A stretch of DNA of 64,000 bases from Hwanghaeella sp965227365 (GCF_965227365.1 NZ_OZ245754.1:3224001-3288000), one strand, 5' to 3'. Positions 26,864-35,448 are shown, numbered from the stretch's first letter. Notes: generated by a model not told the origin, from the letters alone. Program-made: numbers and translations.

Positions 26864-27979
26864 ATGAGCGACGGAACCGCGACCGAACCCACAAACGCAC
26901 TGGCCGAGCGAAGGCCGAACGAGATCCGAGCCGGCGTTTCGCCGCTGCAGGTTCAATACAGCCGCTTTGTCAGGAAGCGGCTGGTTTGGCTTCTGCTGCT
27001 CGGCGCCGTCTTGCTGGCTTCCTTTCTGGTCAATGTCGCAACCGGCCCGGCCTCCCTGCCGGTGACGACGGTATTGAACGGACTAATCGCACCGGACAGC
27101 CTGCCCGAGGCCCTACGCGTCATCCTGTGGGAAGTGCGCCTGCCCTATGCGGTCATGGCGCTTGCCGTCGGCGCCTGCCTCGGCCTTGCCGGCGCGGAAA
27201 TGCAGACGGTGTTGAACAATCCGCTAGCCAGCCCGGCGACCCTCGGCGTCACCTATGCTGCGACCTTGGGCGCCTCTCTGGTGATCGTCTTCGATTTCAC
27301 CCTGCCCTGGGACATCCCGCAGCATTTCGCCCTGCCGGTCTTCGCCTTCATCGGCGCTGTGTTGTCCATCCTGCTGATTCAGTTCCTCGCCAAATTCTAT
27401 GGTCCCAGCCTGGAAGGTATCATCCTGTTCGGAATCGCCATCGTCTTCGCGCTTCAGGCCCTGGTATCCCTGATCCAGTTCGCTGCGGATTCCGACAGCC
27501 TGCAGCAGATCGTGTTCTGGACGATGGGCAGCCTGTCGCGGGCCACCTGGGACAAGACCGGCATCATCACCGTCGTGCTGGCGATCTGTTTTCTGTTCTC
27601 CATCCGTCAGGTCTGGAACCTCACCGTCCTGCGCAACGGCGAGGAATTCGCCCGCAGCGCCGGCGTTCCCGTCGAACGGCTGAGGTTTACGACACTGCTG
27701 CGCGTCAGCGTGGTCGCCGCGGTGGCCGTGGCCTTTACCGGCGTCATCGGTTTCGTCGGTCTGGTCGGTCCGCATATCGCCCGGCTGATCTGTGGCGAGG
27801 ATCACCGCTTCTATCTGCCGGGCTCGGCCCTTGCCGGGGCCCTGATGCTGTCCGCCGCGTCGCTCGCCAGCAAGACCATCATCCCGGGCGTCTTGATTCC
27901 GGACGGCATCGTCACGGCCCTAGTCGGCGTGCCTTTATTCCTTGCGCTTCTGCTTTCGCATGGCGGGAGGTGGCGCTGA
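26864..27979 (+). CDS. FecCD-family iron-chelate ABC permease
   Basis: A 371-residue inner-membrane permease with about nine to ten membrane helices. Family signatures are LPYAVMALAVGACLGLAGAE followed by NNPLASPATLGVTYAAT, and the late loop TGVIGFVGLVGPHIARLICG. The N-terminal about 40 residues are a polar extension. GGAGG lies inside the end of the binding-protein gene, two bases of spacer after its stop, so the genes are coupled. A single FecCD-type gene suggests a homodimeric channel. Confidence 0.94.
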   Translation: MSDGTATEPTNALAERRPNEIRAGVSPLQVQYSRFVRKRLVWLLLLGAVLLASFLVNVATGPASLPVTTVLNGLIAPDSLPEALRVILWEVRLPYAVMALAVGACLGLAGAEMQTVLNNPLASPATLGVTYAATLGASLVIVFDFTLPWDIPQHFALPVFAFIGAVLSILLIQFLAKFYGPSLEGIILFGIAIVFALQALVSLIQFAADSDSLQQIVFWTMGSLSRATWDKTGIITVVLAICFLFSIRQVWNLTVLRNGEEFARSAGVPVERLRFTTLLRVSVVAAVAVAFTGVIGFVGLVGPHIARLICGEDHRFYLPGSALAGALMLSAASLASKTIIPGVLIPDGIVTALVGVPLFLALLLSHGGRWR

Positions 27980-27981
27980 CC

Positions 27982-28749
27982 ATGTTGGATATTTCAAATC
28001 TCACGTTACGGCGCGGGTGGACCACAATTCTGGATCGGGTAACCGTGCCGTCGATAGAAGGCGGCTCCCTGATCGGCGTGCTGGGCCCCAACGGCTGCGG
28101 CAAGTCCACTTTGCTCAAAGCCCTCGCCGGTGTCCTTTCGTTTCAGGGCACAGCGATGCTGGACGGAAGCCCGATATCCGACATGCCGCGATTCAAGAAA
28201 TCTTCGGTGATTGGATACCTGCCGCAGGACCTGCCGCCACCGTCCACCTTCGTCGCCTATGAAGTCGTCATCACCGCCTGCAAGGCCGCCCGACCGGACT
28301 TGTCCGGCGAACAGGTGGCGGCGGCCGCGCAAACCGCCTTCGACCGATTGGGTCTCGGCGAACTCGCCTTTCGTCCCCTCAGCCGAATGTCGGGCGGGCA
28401 GCGCCAACTGGTCGGGCTCGCACAGGTCCTGGTCCGAAATCCACGCCTGTTCCTGTTGGACGAACCGACGAGCGCCCTGGATTTGAAATGGCAATCGGTC
28501 GTATTTGACCTACTGCGCGAACATGTCCGCATGCGCGCAGCCGCCTGCCTCGTCGCCATGCACGATATCAATCTCGTGCTTCGCTATTGCGACCAGGTGG
28601 CCGTCATCGGCAACGGCTCAATTCGGGCCTACGGGCCGCCGGAACAGGCGATCACACCGCAGGTCCTGCGCGATATCTACCAGGTCGATGGACACGTGGA
28701 AGCCAGCGCATCCGGCGCCAGAATGATCTATGTCTCAGGCGCATTGTAA
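27982..28749 (+). CDS. Iron-chelate ABC transporter ATP-binding protein
   Basis: 255 residues, normal for the FepC/FecE group. Walker A is GPNGCGKST, the signature is MSGGQRQLVGLAQVL, Walker B is LFLLDEPTSALD and the H-loop is in VAMHDINLVLRYCDQVAV. The start at 27982 follows GGGAGG with three bases between the permease stop and the ATG. It powers the FecB-FecCD importer. Confidence 0.94.
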   Translation: MLDISNLTLRRGWTTILDRVTVPSIEGGSLIGVLGPNGCGKSTLLKALAGVLSFQGTAMLDGSPISDMPRFKKSSVIGYLPQDLPPPSTFVAYEVVITACKAARPDLSGEQVAAAAQTAFDRLGLGELAFRPLSRMSGGQRQLVGLAQVLVRNPRLFLLDEPTSALDLKWQSVVFDLLREHVRMRAAACLVAMHDINLVLRYCDQVAVIGNGSIRAYGPPEQAITPQVLRDIYQVDGHVEASASGARMIYVSGAL

Positions 28750-28781
28750 CAAAACACAAAACCGGGATAGGAACGCAAGAC

Positions 28782-29117
28782 ATGCACAAGACGCATTCCG
28801 TCGTATCGACGAAATTGGGAAGCAAATATCTACAGCAATTGTGTAAACATTTCAATCACAAGGTGACGGTCGACTTCAATCCGGAAACGGCCCGAGTGGA
28901 CTTTCCCTTCGGCCTTTGCTTTATGGTCGCGACAGACAACAGCCTGACCTTCTATATTCAGTCCCCCAAGCCCGAAGGGTTGATGCGCACCCAGGCCGTC
29001 ATTGACGATCATTTACTGCGCTTCGGATTTCGCGAGGAACTCGTCATCGAATGGCAAGACGACCTCCCAGAGGATCTGCCGATCGACAAGCTCCCCGATC
29101 TGCGGGAAATGACGTGA
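28782..29117 (+). CDS. DUF2218 domain protein
   Basis: A 111-residue protein with the family pattern of an early Tyr-Leu helix (GSKYLQQLCKHFNHKVTVDF), a central strand region (ARVDFPFGLCFMVATDNSL) and a terminal ELVIEWQDD. DUF2218 has no proven activity. The family is often found beside siderophore-related genes. Here it lies between the importer ATPase and tonB, and could help intracellular handling or reduction of the imported chelate. It has two cysteines (in QLCKH and GLCFM). Confidence 0.82.
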   Translation: MHKTHSVVSTKLGSKYLQQLCKHFNHKVTVDFNPETARVDFPFGLCFMVATDNSLTFYIQSPKPEGLMRTQAVIDDHLLRFGFREELVIEWQDDLPEDLPIDKLPDLREMT

Positions 29118-29141
29118 GCAGCGGAACAAGCGGATAACGCT

Positions 29142-30296
29142 ATGACACATGCCCTTCCCATGCCGGCCACGGCGGATTTGGATGCCAGACACTGGCTGAT
29201 CGCTTTCGGCGTTGCCGTGGCAATCCATGCGGCGGTCTTCCTGCAGTGGCCCGCCGACGAGCAGGCCGGGGCGGAAGCGCCTGGTGTCGGGGGTATCAGC
29301 GTTTCGATTGCCATGACCGCCTCACTCGCGGGTGCGGATCAGGCCACCCCTGATCCGGCGCTCGCGGAAGAAGTCTCGGCCCAGGAAGCGACCGTCACGG
29401 AGACGGTAACGGCAGATCCCGTGCCGGTCGAACCGCCGGTCACGCCTCCCGTTCAAGAAGCCGTTGTCGAGCCCAGTGTAGAACCCGTTGCGGAACCTAT
29501 TGTCGAGCCAACGGTCGAACCGACAGTTCAACCCACCGTAGAACCTGTCATCGAACCAGCCATCACCGAAACCGTTCCGATTGAAGATGTGACACCGGCC
29601 GAACCGATTGAACCTTTGCCCGAGACGGTGACGGTCGTGGAGCCACCGCCGGAAGACGTGCCCGTCCTGGAGCCCGTGACGGAGGTCGCTACCGAGGCTG
29701 TGGTGGAGGAGGCTCCGCCACCACGCCCGCCGATCCGGCCAAAGACCGTAGAGGCGAAACCCGTGGAGCCGCCGGTTCAACCGGTCCCTGCCGTGCAGCC
29801 GCAAATCGTCGAGCAACCTGCCCCTGAGTCGGTGCAGGCCACCGTACCCGCGGCACAGCCGGTGCAGCAAACGCAGCCCGCCGAGACGCAATCCTCACAC
29901 TCTTCCGCCGCCGCGGTCAGTTCCGGACAGGCGACGGACGCCCCCGTCGGAACAGCGACCGACAGCCGCAACTCTACCGGCGGCGCGGCGGTCTCCGCCC
30001 CGTCGCCGAATTATATCGCAAAGCTGCGCCTATGGCTGGAGAGGCACAAGGACTACCCCAAGCTGGCGCGTCGTAAGCGCATGCAGGGGGTCGTTTTGTT
30101 GTATTTCCGCGTTGGCCGCGATGGATCTGTCATGGCGCAGGAGATTCGCGAAGGGTCGGGGCACACCTTGCTGGACGACGCCGCGTTGGAAATGCTGGTC
30201 CGGGCCGAACCGCTGCCGAGCTTTCCCCAGGACATGCCGGGCGACTACCTCGACGTGGTTCTGCCGGTGGAATACTCCCTGCGGGGAAACCGCTAG
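29142..30296 (+). CDS. tonB: TonB-family energy-transducing protein
   Basis: 384 residues. One N-terminal membrane segment (HWLIAFGVAVAIHAAVFLQW, about 17-36), a long Pro-Glu/Val spacer of repeated PVEP/VEPTVEP units (about 85-260), and a C-terminal TonB domain of about 90 residues (YPKLARRKRMQGVVLLYFRV, then GHTLLDDAALEMLVRAEPLP). It couples the ExbBD proton motor to the receptor. It converges with the AraC-type regulator only 6 bp later. The spacer codons are repetitive DNA but not a separate repeat array. Confidence 0.93.
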   Translation: MTHALPMPATADLDARHWLIAFGVAVAIHAAVFLQWPADEQAGAEAPGVGGISVSIAMTASLAGADQATPDPALAEEVSAQEATVTETVTADPVPVEPPVTPPVQEAVVEPSVEPVAEPIVEPTVEPTVQPTVEPVIEPAITETVPIEDVTPAEPIEPLPETVTVVEPPPEDVPVLEPVTEVATEAVVEEAPPPRPPIRPKTVEAKPVEPPVQPVPAVQPQIVEQPAPESVQATVPAAQPVQQTQPAETQSSHSSAAAVSSGQATDAPVGTATDSRNSTGGAAVSAPSPNYIAKLRLWLERHKDYPKLARRKRMQGVVLLYFRVGRDGSVMAQEIREGSGHTLLDDAALEMLVRAEPLPSFPQDMPGDYLDVVLPVEYSLRGNR

Positions 30297-30302
30297 AAAT
30301 CG

Positions 30303-31352
30303 TTATTGCTTGCAATCCGACGGCGGGAAGCCAAAGGCGCGTTTGAAGGCTGTCGAGAAACTGCCGAGGCTTTCATACCCGGCAAGATAGGCGGCCTCGC
30401 CCACCTGTTTGCCATGCTGCTCGATCAGGTCTCTGGCCACGATCAGGCGTTGCTCGCGAATAAAGGCGCCAATTGTCGTCCTATAGGTGCGTTTGAACGA
30501 GGTCTGCATCGAACCGACGCTCATGCCCAACTGCCTCGCGATGGTCGGAAGACTGAGCGACCCGTTCCGGTTCTGAACAATGAAGCTTCTGATCCGTTGA
30601 GCCCTGTCCGCGTCGACCGAGGTAGGACTGGAACAAAAATCGTTCGGGGCCGCGTCACGCAGGGCGGGCGGATCCGCGCCCTCGATGACGCTCGCCAAAG
30701 CTTCCCGGACGATCTCCAGCGCCCTGCTCTCGGCCGCAAGCACCCGCAGCGAGGACGCATCGGGCGGCGGGTTGATCAACTGCTCCGCCAAGGCAACGAC
30801 ATGACGGGAAGGACGCCAGGTTCCCGTCGCACGGTGTTGCGTGAAGGGGGCGCAGCGCGGGTCCTTCCGATCGTAATCGCCTTCCAGGACCGTCCACAAC
30901 CATTCCCGCGGAACGCGGATGATCACTTTGCGCATATGGGTGTCATGCAGGGAACGCCGCTGCATATTGGTGGGTTGAGTGAGGTTCCAGAATTGCCCGA
31001 CCGGCTCATCTCCGCCCCCGAGGCGTAAAGCCTGGTCATCCAGATACATGTCCAAGCCGCCTTCCAGGACCACGGCGACCATGAAGGCCGGCGGCATGAG
31101 CCACTCCTTGGCAAGGTCAAGTTTTTCGGTCATGTCGGTCGCGTGGATGAACAGGCCGGACGGGGCCTGAACGTCGCTCAGCCTGCCCCGCATCACCGTT
31201 TCCTTCGGGTCGATCCGCTCAGGTTCGATCCGATACCGTGTGACGCTGGACGGTCCCGCCGCTACCATCAACTGGCTGGTGGAAAACTCCCCTTCCATGA
31301 GGATGCTTCGGCGAGATTGCAGCAATCTCGAGTCCGCCTCGCGTTCGATCAT
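30303..31352 (-). CDS. AraC-family transcriptional regulator (PchR-like role)
   Basis: About 349 residues. The C-terminal HTH pair is RIRSFIVQNRNGSLSLPTIA... LGMSVGSMQTSFKRTY (helix-turn-helix 1) and GEAAYLAGYESLGSFSTAFK (helix 2). The N-terminal about 220 residues form a PchR-like sensor region (GRLSDVQAPSGLFIHATDM). I chose the ATG at 31352 because GAGGGGGATTTCC precedes it. Such regulators often activate TonB-dependent siderophore uptake when the ligand is present. It lies between tonB and the exbB promoter, divergent from exbB, with operator candidates between. Confidence 0.88.
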   Translation of the reverse strand: MIEREADSRLLQSRRSILMEGEFSTSQLMVAAGPSSVTRYRIEPERIDPKETVMRGRLSDVQAPSGLFIHATDMTEKLDLAKEWLMPPAFMVAVVLEGGLDMYLDDQALRLGGGDEPVGQFWNLTQPTNMQRRSLHDTHMRKVIIRVPREWLWTVLEGDYDRKDPRCAPFTQHRATGTWRPSRHVVALAEQLINPPPDASSLRVLAAESRALEIVREALASVIEGADPPALRDAAPNDFCSSPTSVDADRAQRIRSFIVQNRNGSLSLPTIARQLGMSVGSMQTSFKRTYRTTIGAFIREQRLIVARDLIEQHGKQVGEAAYLAGYESLGSFSTAFKRAFGFPPSDCKQ

Positions 31353-31394
31353 GGAAATCCCCCTCATACCCAAACAAGCCATATTATCAGCAAA

Positions 31395-31409
31395 TGCGAC
31401 TTATTCGCA
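31395..31409. promoter_or_regulatory. Palindromic operator candidate, araC-exbB intergenic region
   Basis: TGCGA-CTTAT-TCGCA, a perfect 5-5-5 inverted repeat, 43 bp upstream of the AraC-type start. It has the same architecture as the sites at 2238, 16076 and 31465. Confidence 0.55.
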
Positions 31410-31464
31410 ACAATGTCGAGCCGCGCCATTCTGACGCTGTTTCTACTTGCGAAAGATTATTATT

Positions 31465-31487
31465 GCGATTGCCTCGCACTTGCGAGA
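31465..31487. promoter_or_regulatory. Second palindromic operator candidate upstream of exbB
   Basis: TGCGA-TTGCC-TCGCA (31465-31479) overlaps another perfect repeat CTCGCA-CT-TGCGAG (31474-31487). The first is nearly identical to the irpA site at 21434. The rest of 31410-31632 shows no gene. Confidence 0.55.
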
Positions 31488-31632
31488 AAACAAGCATATA
31501 CCGTTTCGCAACGAAGCGCCGCCAAATCGCACTTATCGGGTCTTTCCGAACAAAGGGCGTCATCGGTGGCGTGCGTCGATGCCGTTTCACCGAGGGCCGG
31601 TTTCCTAGAGGCCCAATTTTGTGGGGGACTAC

Positions 31633-32367
31633 ATGGAGACAGACACCGCCTTGCCGGCCGAAGTGCCGCAGTCCGGATTTTTCGATGAGTTTCTATCGCT
31701 GATCGATGCAGGCGGGCCCGTCGTCATCCTGTTGATGGCACTGTCCCTGGTGGCCCTGACCATCCTGATCGTGAAACTGTTTCAGTTCCGAGCCGCGCGG
31801 ATTGGCGACGGCGCACGGGCCCAGCAGGCGATCCAACACTTCCGTCGCGGTAATCTGGGCGAGGCGATCTCACTGACGGAGAATGCCAAAAACCCGGTCT
31901 GCCATCTGCTGCTGATAGCCATCCGCGCGCGGGCGCAGAAACTGCCCGATGCCTTGATACGGGAGGAGTTGGAACGTCAGGCCGCAGAGGTTCTGGAATC
32001 GCTCCGTAGCTGGTTCCGGCCGCTGGAGGTGATCGCCTCCCTCGCCCCGCTGCTCGGCCTGTTCGGTACGGTCCTGGGCATGATCTCGGCATTCCAACAG
32101 TTGGAGGGCGCGGGCAACAAGGTCAATCCGGCCGTCCTGTCGGGTGGCATTTGGGAAGCCCTTTTGACGACCGCCGTCGGACTGGCCGTCGCCATACCTA
32201 CCGTGGTTTTCCTGAACTGGCTGGAACGGAAGGTCGACCGATTGGCGCACGAAATGGACACCGTCGTGACCCAGGTCTTCACCGCCGATCTCTTCACCGA
32301 CCCGGTTGCCGTGAAACCCAGCGAACCGCCGGTTTTGCGGACGGCACGAACGGCCCATGCTGGCTAA
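31633..32367 (+). CDS. exbB: ExbB proton-channel subunit (MotA/TolQ/ExbB family)
   Basis: 244 residues, three membrane helices (GPVVILLMALSLVALTILIV; VIASLAPLLGLFGTVLGMIS; LLTTAVGLAVAIPTVVFLNW). The conserved APLLGLFGTVLGMI and TTAVGLAVAIP segments identify the family. The start at 31633 follows GTGGGGGACTAC. With ExbD it forms the proton motor that energises TonB. It is divergent from the AraC gene and overlaps exbD by 11 bp. Confidence 0.93.
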   Translation: METDTALPAEVPQSGFFDEFLSLIDAGGPVVILLMALSLVALTILIVKLFQFRAARIGDGARAQQAIQHFRRGNLGEAISLTENAKNPVCHLLLIAIRARAQKLPDALIREELERQAAEVLESLRSWFRPLEVIASLAPLLGLFGTVLGMISAFQQLEGAGNKVNPAVLSGGIWEALLTTAVGLAVAIPTVVFLNWLERKVDRLAHEMDTVVTQVFTADLFTDPVAVKPSEPPVLRTARTAHAG

Positions 32368-32758
32368 AGCGCAACCAAGACGGCGAAATCTGATCAGCCT
32401 GACCCCGCTGATTGATGTCGTTTTCATTCTGCTGGTCTTCTTCATGCTCGCGTCAAACTTCCTGGAATGGCGTTCAATCAATCTGAACGCCCCCGCGGAA
32501 GCGTCCGGGCGGGGCAGCAGCATTGAAGGCACCCTGCTGGTCGAGATTCGCAATGACGGCCTACGCCTGTCCGGCAAGCCTATCTCAGTGAAGGAACTCG
32601 CCACCAGAATAGCAGGTCAGATTGAGAAGTCGCCGGATCGCGGCATTTTCGTGAAACCGGCACCGGCGATTTCCTTGCAGGAGACAGTCGCCGTGCTGGA
32701 TGTTCTGGCCGGGGCCGGCGCGACGAACATTTCCTTGATCAAGGCAGCGGGACAATAG
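32357..32758 (+). CDS. exbD: ExbD biopolymer transport protein
   Basis: 133 residues, one membrane segment (LIDVVFILLVFFMLASNF) carrying the essential Asp of the ExbD/TolR family (LTPLIDVVF), then a periplasmic domain. It overlaps the end of exbB by 11 bp, so expression is coupled. It is the functional proton-translocating partner of ExbB in this locus. Confidence 0.93.
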   Translation: MLAKAQPRRRNLISLTPLIDVVFILLVFFMLASNFLEWRSINLNAPAEASGRGSSIEGTLLVEIRNDGLRLSGKPISVKELATRIAGQIEKSPDRGIFVKPAPAISLQETVAVLDVLAGAGATNISLIKAAGQ

Positions 32759-32766
32759 GATCGAAT

Positions 32767-33186
32767 ATGCGTATCAGTCGGTCGAAAAATGCGGACAGGC
32801 GCCCTCGCAACGACGATGACGCGATCATGCCGCTGATCAACATCGTCTTCCTGCTGCTGATTTTCTTCATGATCGCCGGGAAACTCTCGTCCGCCGATCC
32901 GTTTGAGATTTCGCCTCCTTCTTCCACGTCGGGCATCAACGAAGACACTGGAAGCCTGACACTGCTCGTCGGTCCGAATGGGGAAACAGCCTTGGACGGG
33001 ACCGTGATGTCCGAAACGGATCTGGGCGCTGCCCTCGCGGAGCGCCTGCAAGCCAACCCTGATACAATCCTGCGCCTCAAAGCCGATGGAGGCGCCAAGG
33101 CAGGCGATGTCATAGATGTCATGGAAATCATCCGGGATGCGGGCGCAGGCGAACTCAACCTGCTGACGCTGCCGGAGGATTCCTGA
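32767..33186 (+). CDS. Second ExbD-like protein with Asn in place of the essential Asp
   Basis: 139 residues with ExbD topology: basic N-terminus, membrane helix IMPLINIVFLLLIFFMIAGK, periplasmic domain. The position that holds the proton-carrying Asp in ExbD (LTPLIDVVF just upstream) is Asn here (MPLINIVF). It follows exbD by 8 bp. It may be a structural or regulatory partner in the ExbB pore beside the intact ExbD. Tandem exbD pairs are known in alphaproteobacteria, though I cannot tell how common this substitution is. Confidence 0.85.
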   Translation: MRISRSKNADRRPRNDDDAIMPLINIVFLLLIFFMIAGKLSSADPFEISPPSSTSGINEDTGSLTLLVGPNGETALDGTVMSETDLGAALAERLQANPDTILRLKADGGAKAGDVIDVMEIIRDAGAGELNLLTLPEDS

Positions 33187-33206
33187 GGCGACGCCGCCGA
33201 GCAGTC

Positions 33207-33629
33207 CTAGGACGCGGTTTGGCACGCGTCACAGATACCGCGCAGTTCTACGGTGGATTTTTTCAGCAGGAACCCTGCCCGGCCGGCAATTGCGCCCAAT
33301 TCTTCGGACAGGGCATCATCCGAAATCTCAGCCACCTGACCGCAGTCGTCGCAGATCGCAAAGGCGATTGTCTCTTCATGCGTGTCGCATCCGGGGTGGC
33401 GGCAGGCAACGAAGGCGTTCAAGCTTTCCAACCGATGCACCATGCCGAGCTCGACCAGCTTGTCCAACGCCCGATAGACCTGCGGCGGCGCCCTGAAGCC
33501 CTGTTCGCGCAGGCGGTCCAAAATCGTATAAGCGCTGAGCGGACCGTCCGCGCCGCTCAAAGCATCAAGGACCATCTGCTGGTTCTTGGTGAGATCGGCG
33601 TCGGCATGAGGATCCGTGGACATCGTCAT
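33207..33629 (-). CDS. zur: Zinc uptake regulator, Fur family (Zur)
   Basis: 140 residues: N-terminal winged helix (LTKNQQMVLDALSG... LSAYTILDRLREQG, PPQVYRALDKLVELGMVHRL) and the dimerisation domain with CRHPGCDTHEE, the CDDCGQ pair and a C-terminal CDACQ pair for structural zinc. Zur-type rather than Fur-type is inferred from the adjoining znu genes and the Cys pattern. The start at 33629 overlaps the znuB stop (ATGA). An alternative ATG 6 bp later has better spacing from GGAGGG. It probably represses znuA and znuCB through the palindrome at 35410. Confidence 0.92.
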   Translation of the reverse strand: MTMSTDPHADADLTKNQQMVLDALSGADGPLSAYTILDRLREQGFRAPPQVYRALDKLVELGMVHRLESLNAFVACRHPGCDTHEETIAFAICDDCGQVAEISDDALSEELGAIAGRAGFLLKKSTVELRGICDACQTAS

Positions 33630-34465
33630 CTGCCCTCCTTCGCTATCGGCGCTTCGCCGCCGGCCCGACCGCGCGTCAACAGGCGCGGCAAGGGCGACAG
33701 GCTGAGAATAAACAGGAACAAGGCAGCCACGACAATCGTCGGACCGGAGGGAGTATCCCATTCCAGTGAACCAAACAGGCCGCCGACGACCGAAGCCGCG
33801 CCAACGATCGCCGCAATGACCGCCATCTGCTCCGGGCCGCCGGCGAAACGCCGCGCCGTCGCCGCGGGTATGATCAGCATCGCCGTGATCAGAAGCACGC
33901 CGACGATCTTCATCGCAATCGCGATCACGGTCGCCATCAAGAGCATCAGAACGATATTGGCGCGGTCGGGCCGCATCCCCTCCGCTTCCGCCAATTCCCG
34001 GTTCACCGTCGCCGCGAACAAGGGTGTCCATACCCAGACCAGCACCGCCATCACCACGGCCCCGCCGAGATAGATCACCGCGATGTCCATGCGCGATACC
34101 GCCAGGATATCGCCGAACAGAAAGCCCATGAGGTCGACACGCACCCAGGTCAGGAAGGCCAGGACCACCAGACCAAGCGCAAGAGCGGAATGGGCCAGCA
34201 GCCCAAGCAGGGAATCCGACGAGACTGTCGCCTTGCGTTGCAGGAACAACAAGGCCAGGGAGACGATTGCCGAGACCAGGAAAACCGCGACGGTGAAATT
34301 GATGTCCAGAAGGAAAGCCATCGCCACGCCGAGCAATGCGGCATGGGACAGCGTGTCGCCGAAATAGGCCAATCGGCGCCAGACGATGAAACAGCCGAGC
34401 GGCCCCGCCACGGCCGCCACGCCGACGCCGGCAAGCATGGCTCTGATGAAGAAGTCATCCAGCAT
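33626..34465 (-). CDS. znuB: Zinc ABC transporter permease
   Basis: 279 residues, about eight to nine membrane helices of the ABC-3 family (FFIRAMLAGVGVAAVAGPLG, RRLAYFGDTLSHAALLGVAM, MKIVGVLLITAMLIIPAATA). The start at 34465 has AAGGAGACCCATC upstream. An in-frame start 23 codons earlier was rejected. It overlaps the end of znuC by 11 bp and the start of zur by 4 bp, giving a znuC-znuB-zur operon. It is the zinc channel. Confidence 0.93.
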   Translation of the reverse strand: MLDDFFIRAMLAGVGVAAVAGPLGCFIVWRRLAYFGDTLSHAALLGVAMAFLLDINFTVAVFLVSAIVSLALLFLQRKATVSSDSLLGLLAHSALALGLVVLAFLTWVRVDLMGFLFGDILAVSRMDIAVIYLGGAVVMAVLVWVWTPLFAATVNRELAEAEGMRPDRANIVLMLLMATVIAIAMKIVGVLLITAMLIIPAATARRFAGGPEQMAVIAAIVGAASVVGGLFGSLEWDTPSGPTIVVAALFLFILSLSPLPRLLTRGRAGGEAPIAKEGR

Positions 34466-35375
34466 GATGGGTCTCCTTGGCCTGCCGTTCCGTCTCTTCA
34501 GCATCGGCCGGAGCAAGTGCATGGACATGACCATGCGTATGGTCGTGATGATGCCCGTCCTCAGGATGGCAATGATCGGTCACGGTCCCGTCGGAGTGAC
34601 GAACCCGGCCATCCGGCAGATGGGTATGATCGTGGTCGTGTTCGTAGACGGCCAGCGTCGCCGCCGCCCGCTTACCGAACAAGGTCTGGTATTCCGCGCT
34701 GGAAGCGACAGCCGTCGGCGAGCCCTGACAACAAATATGGCCGTTCAGGCAAAGTACCCTGTCGGTTGCCGCCATGACCACATGAAGGTCGTGGGAGATC
34801 AGGAGAATGCCGCAGCCGATCTCATCGCGGATACGCTTGATCAGGTCGTACAGTGCGATTTCACCGGAGAAATCCACGCCTTGGACCGGTTCGTCCAATA
34901 CAAGCAGGTCGGGTTTCCTGGCCATGGCACGGGCCAGCAGGACGCGCTGAAACTCACCGCCAGACAAGGTTCTGACCTCGGCGGAACGCAAATGATCGAT
35001 ACCCGTTTCCTTCATCGCCGCCTCGGCATCCGCCCGGCCGACACGGCCGGTGAGATGCATGAAACGCGAAACGGTGAGCGGCAGTGTCCAATCGACCGAA
35101 ATCTTCTGCGGCACGTAACCAACCACCAAGTCGCGCCGACGCACGGATGTGCCTTCATCCGGCTTAAGAATACCGAGGGCCATTTTCGCGGTGGTCGATT
35201 TACCCGAGCCGTTGGGTCCGATCAGGGTCACGATCTCACCCGGTTGAACGGAAAGATCGATGCCGCGCACCAACCAGCGCCCGGACCGTTCTATTCCGGC
35301 GCCATTCAAGGATACAAGCGGGTCCGCAGGTTGTGACAAGAAGGTCTCTCCATAGTCGAAGGCAACTTGATCCAC
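34455..35375 (-). CDS. znuC: Zinc ABC transporter ATP-binding protein with His-rich tail
   Basis: 306 residues. Walker A is GPNGSGKST, the signature is LSGGEFQRVLLARAM, Walker B is LLVLDEPVQGVD and the H-loop is in LLISHDLHVVMA. The last about 60 residues are a His/Asp-rich tail (HDHDHTHLPDGRVRH, HCHPEDGHHHDHTHGHVH), which probably buffers or senses zinc in the cytoplasm. It is first in the znuCB-zur operon and divergent from znuA. Confidence 0.94.
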   Translation of the reverse strand: MDQVAFDYGETFLSQPADPLVSLNGAGIERSGRWLVRGIDLSVQPGEIVTLIGPNGSGKSTTAKMALGILKPDEGTSVRRRDLVVGYVPQKISVDWTLPLTVSRFMHLTGRVGRADAEAAMKETGIDHLRSAEVRTLSGGEFQRVLLARAMARKPDLLVLDEPVQGVDFSGEIALYDLIKRIRDEIGCGILLISHDLHVVMAATDRVLCLNGHICCQGSPTAVASSAEYQTLFGKRAAATLAVYEHDHDHTHLPDGRVRHSDGTVTDHCHPEDGHHHDHTHGHVHALAPADAEETERQAKETHHAG

Positions 35376-35409
35376 GTTATGCCTTCCGTTATACCATCAC
35401 ACAAGAAAC

Positions 35410-35422
35410 GTTATCTTATAAC
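35410..35422. promoter_or_regulatory. Zur-box-like palindrome between znuC and znuA
   Basis: GTTAT-CTT-ATAAC is a perfect inverted repeat within GAAACGTTATCTTATAACAT, similar to the GTTATnnnATAAC core of Zur boxes. It lies in the 73-bp gap between the divergent znuC and znuA starts and could repress both. Confidence 0.75.
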
Positions 35423-35448
35423 ATACCAAACCGAAAATGGAGCATCGC

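Noticed and set aside
26986..27981. Long open frame through the FecCD permease gene, continuous with the ATPase gene
   Set aside because: It is a high-GC alternative frame of the permease with Arg/Pro-rich nonsense sequence. The ATPase itself begins at 27982 with its own ribosome binding site.
29430..29640. Repeated GTCGAACC-type units
   Set aside because: They are the in-frame Pro-Glu/Val repeats of the TonB spacer.
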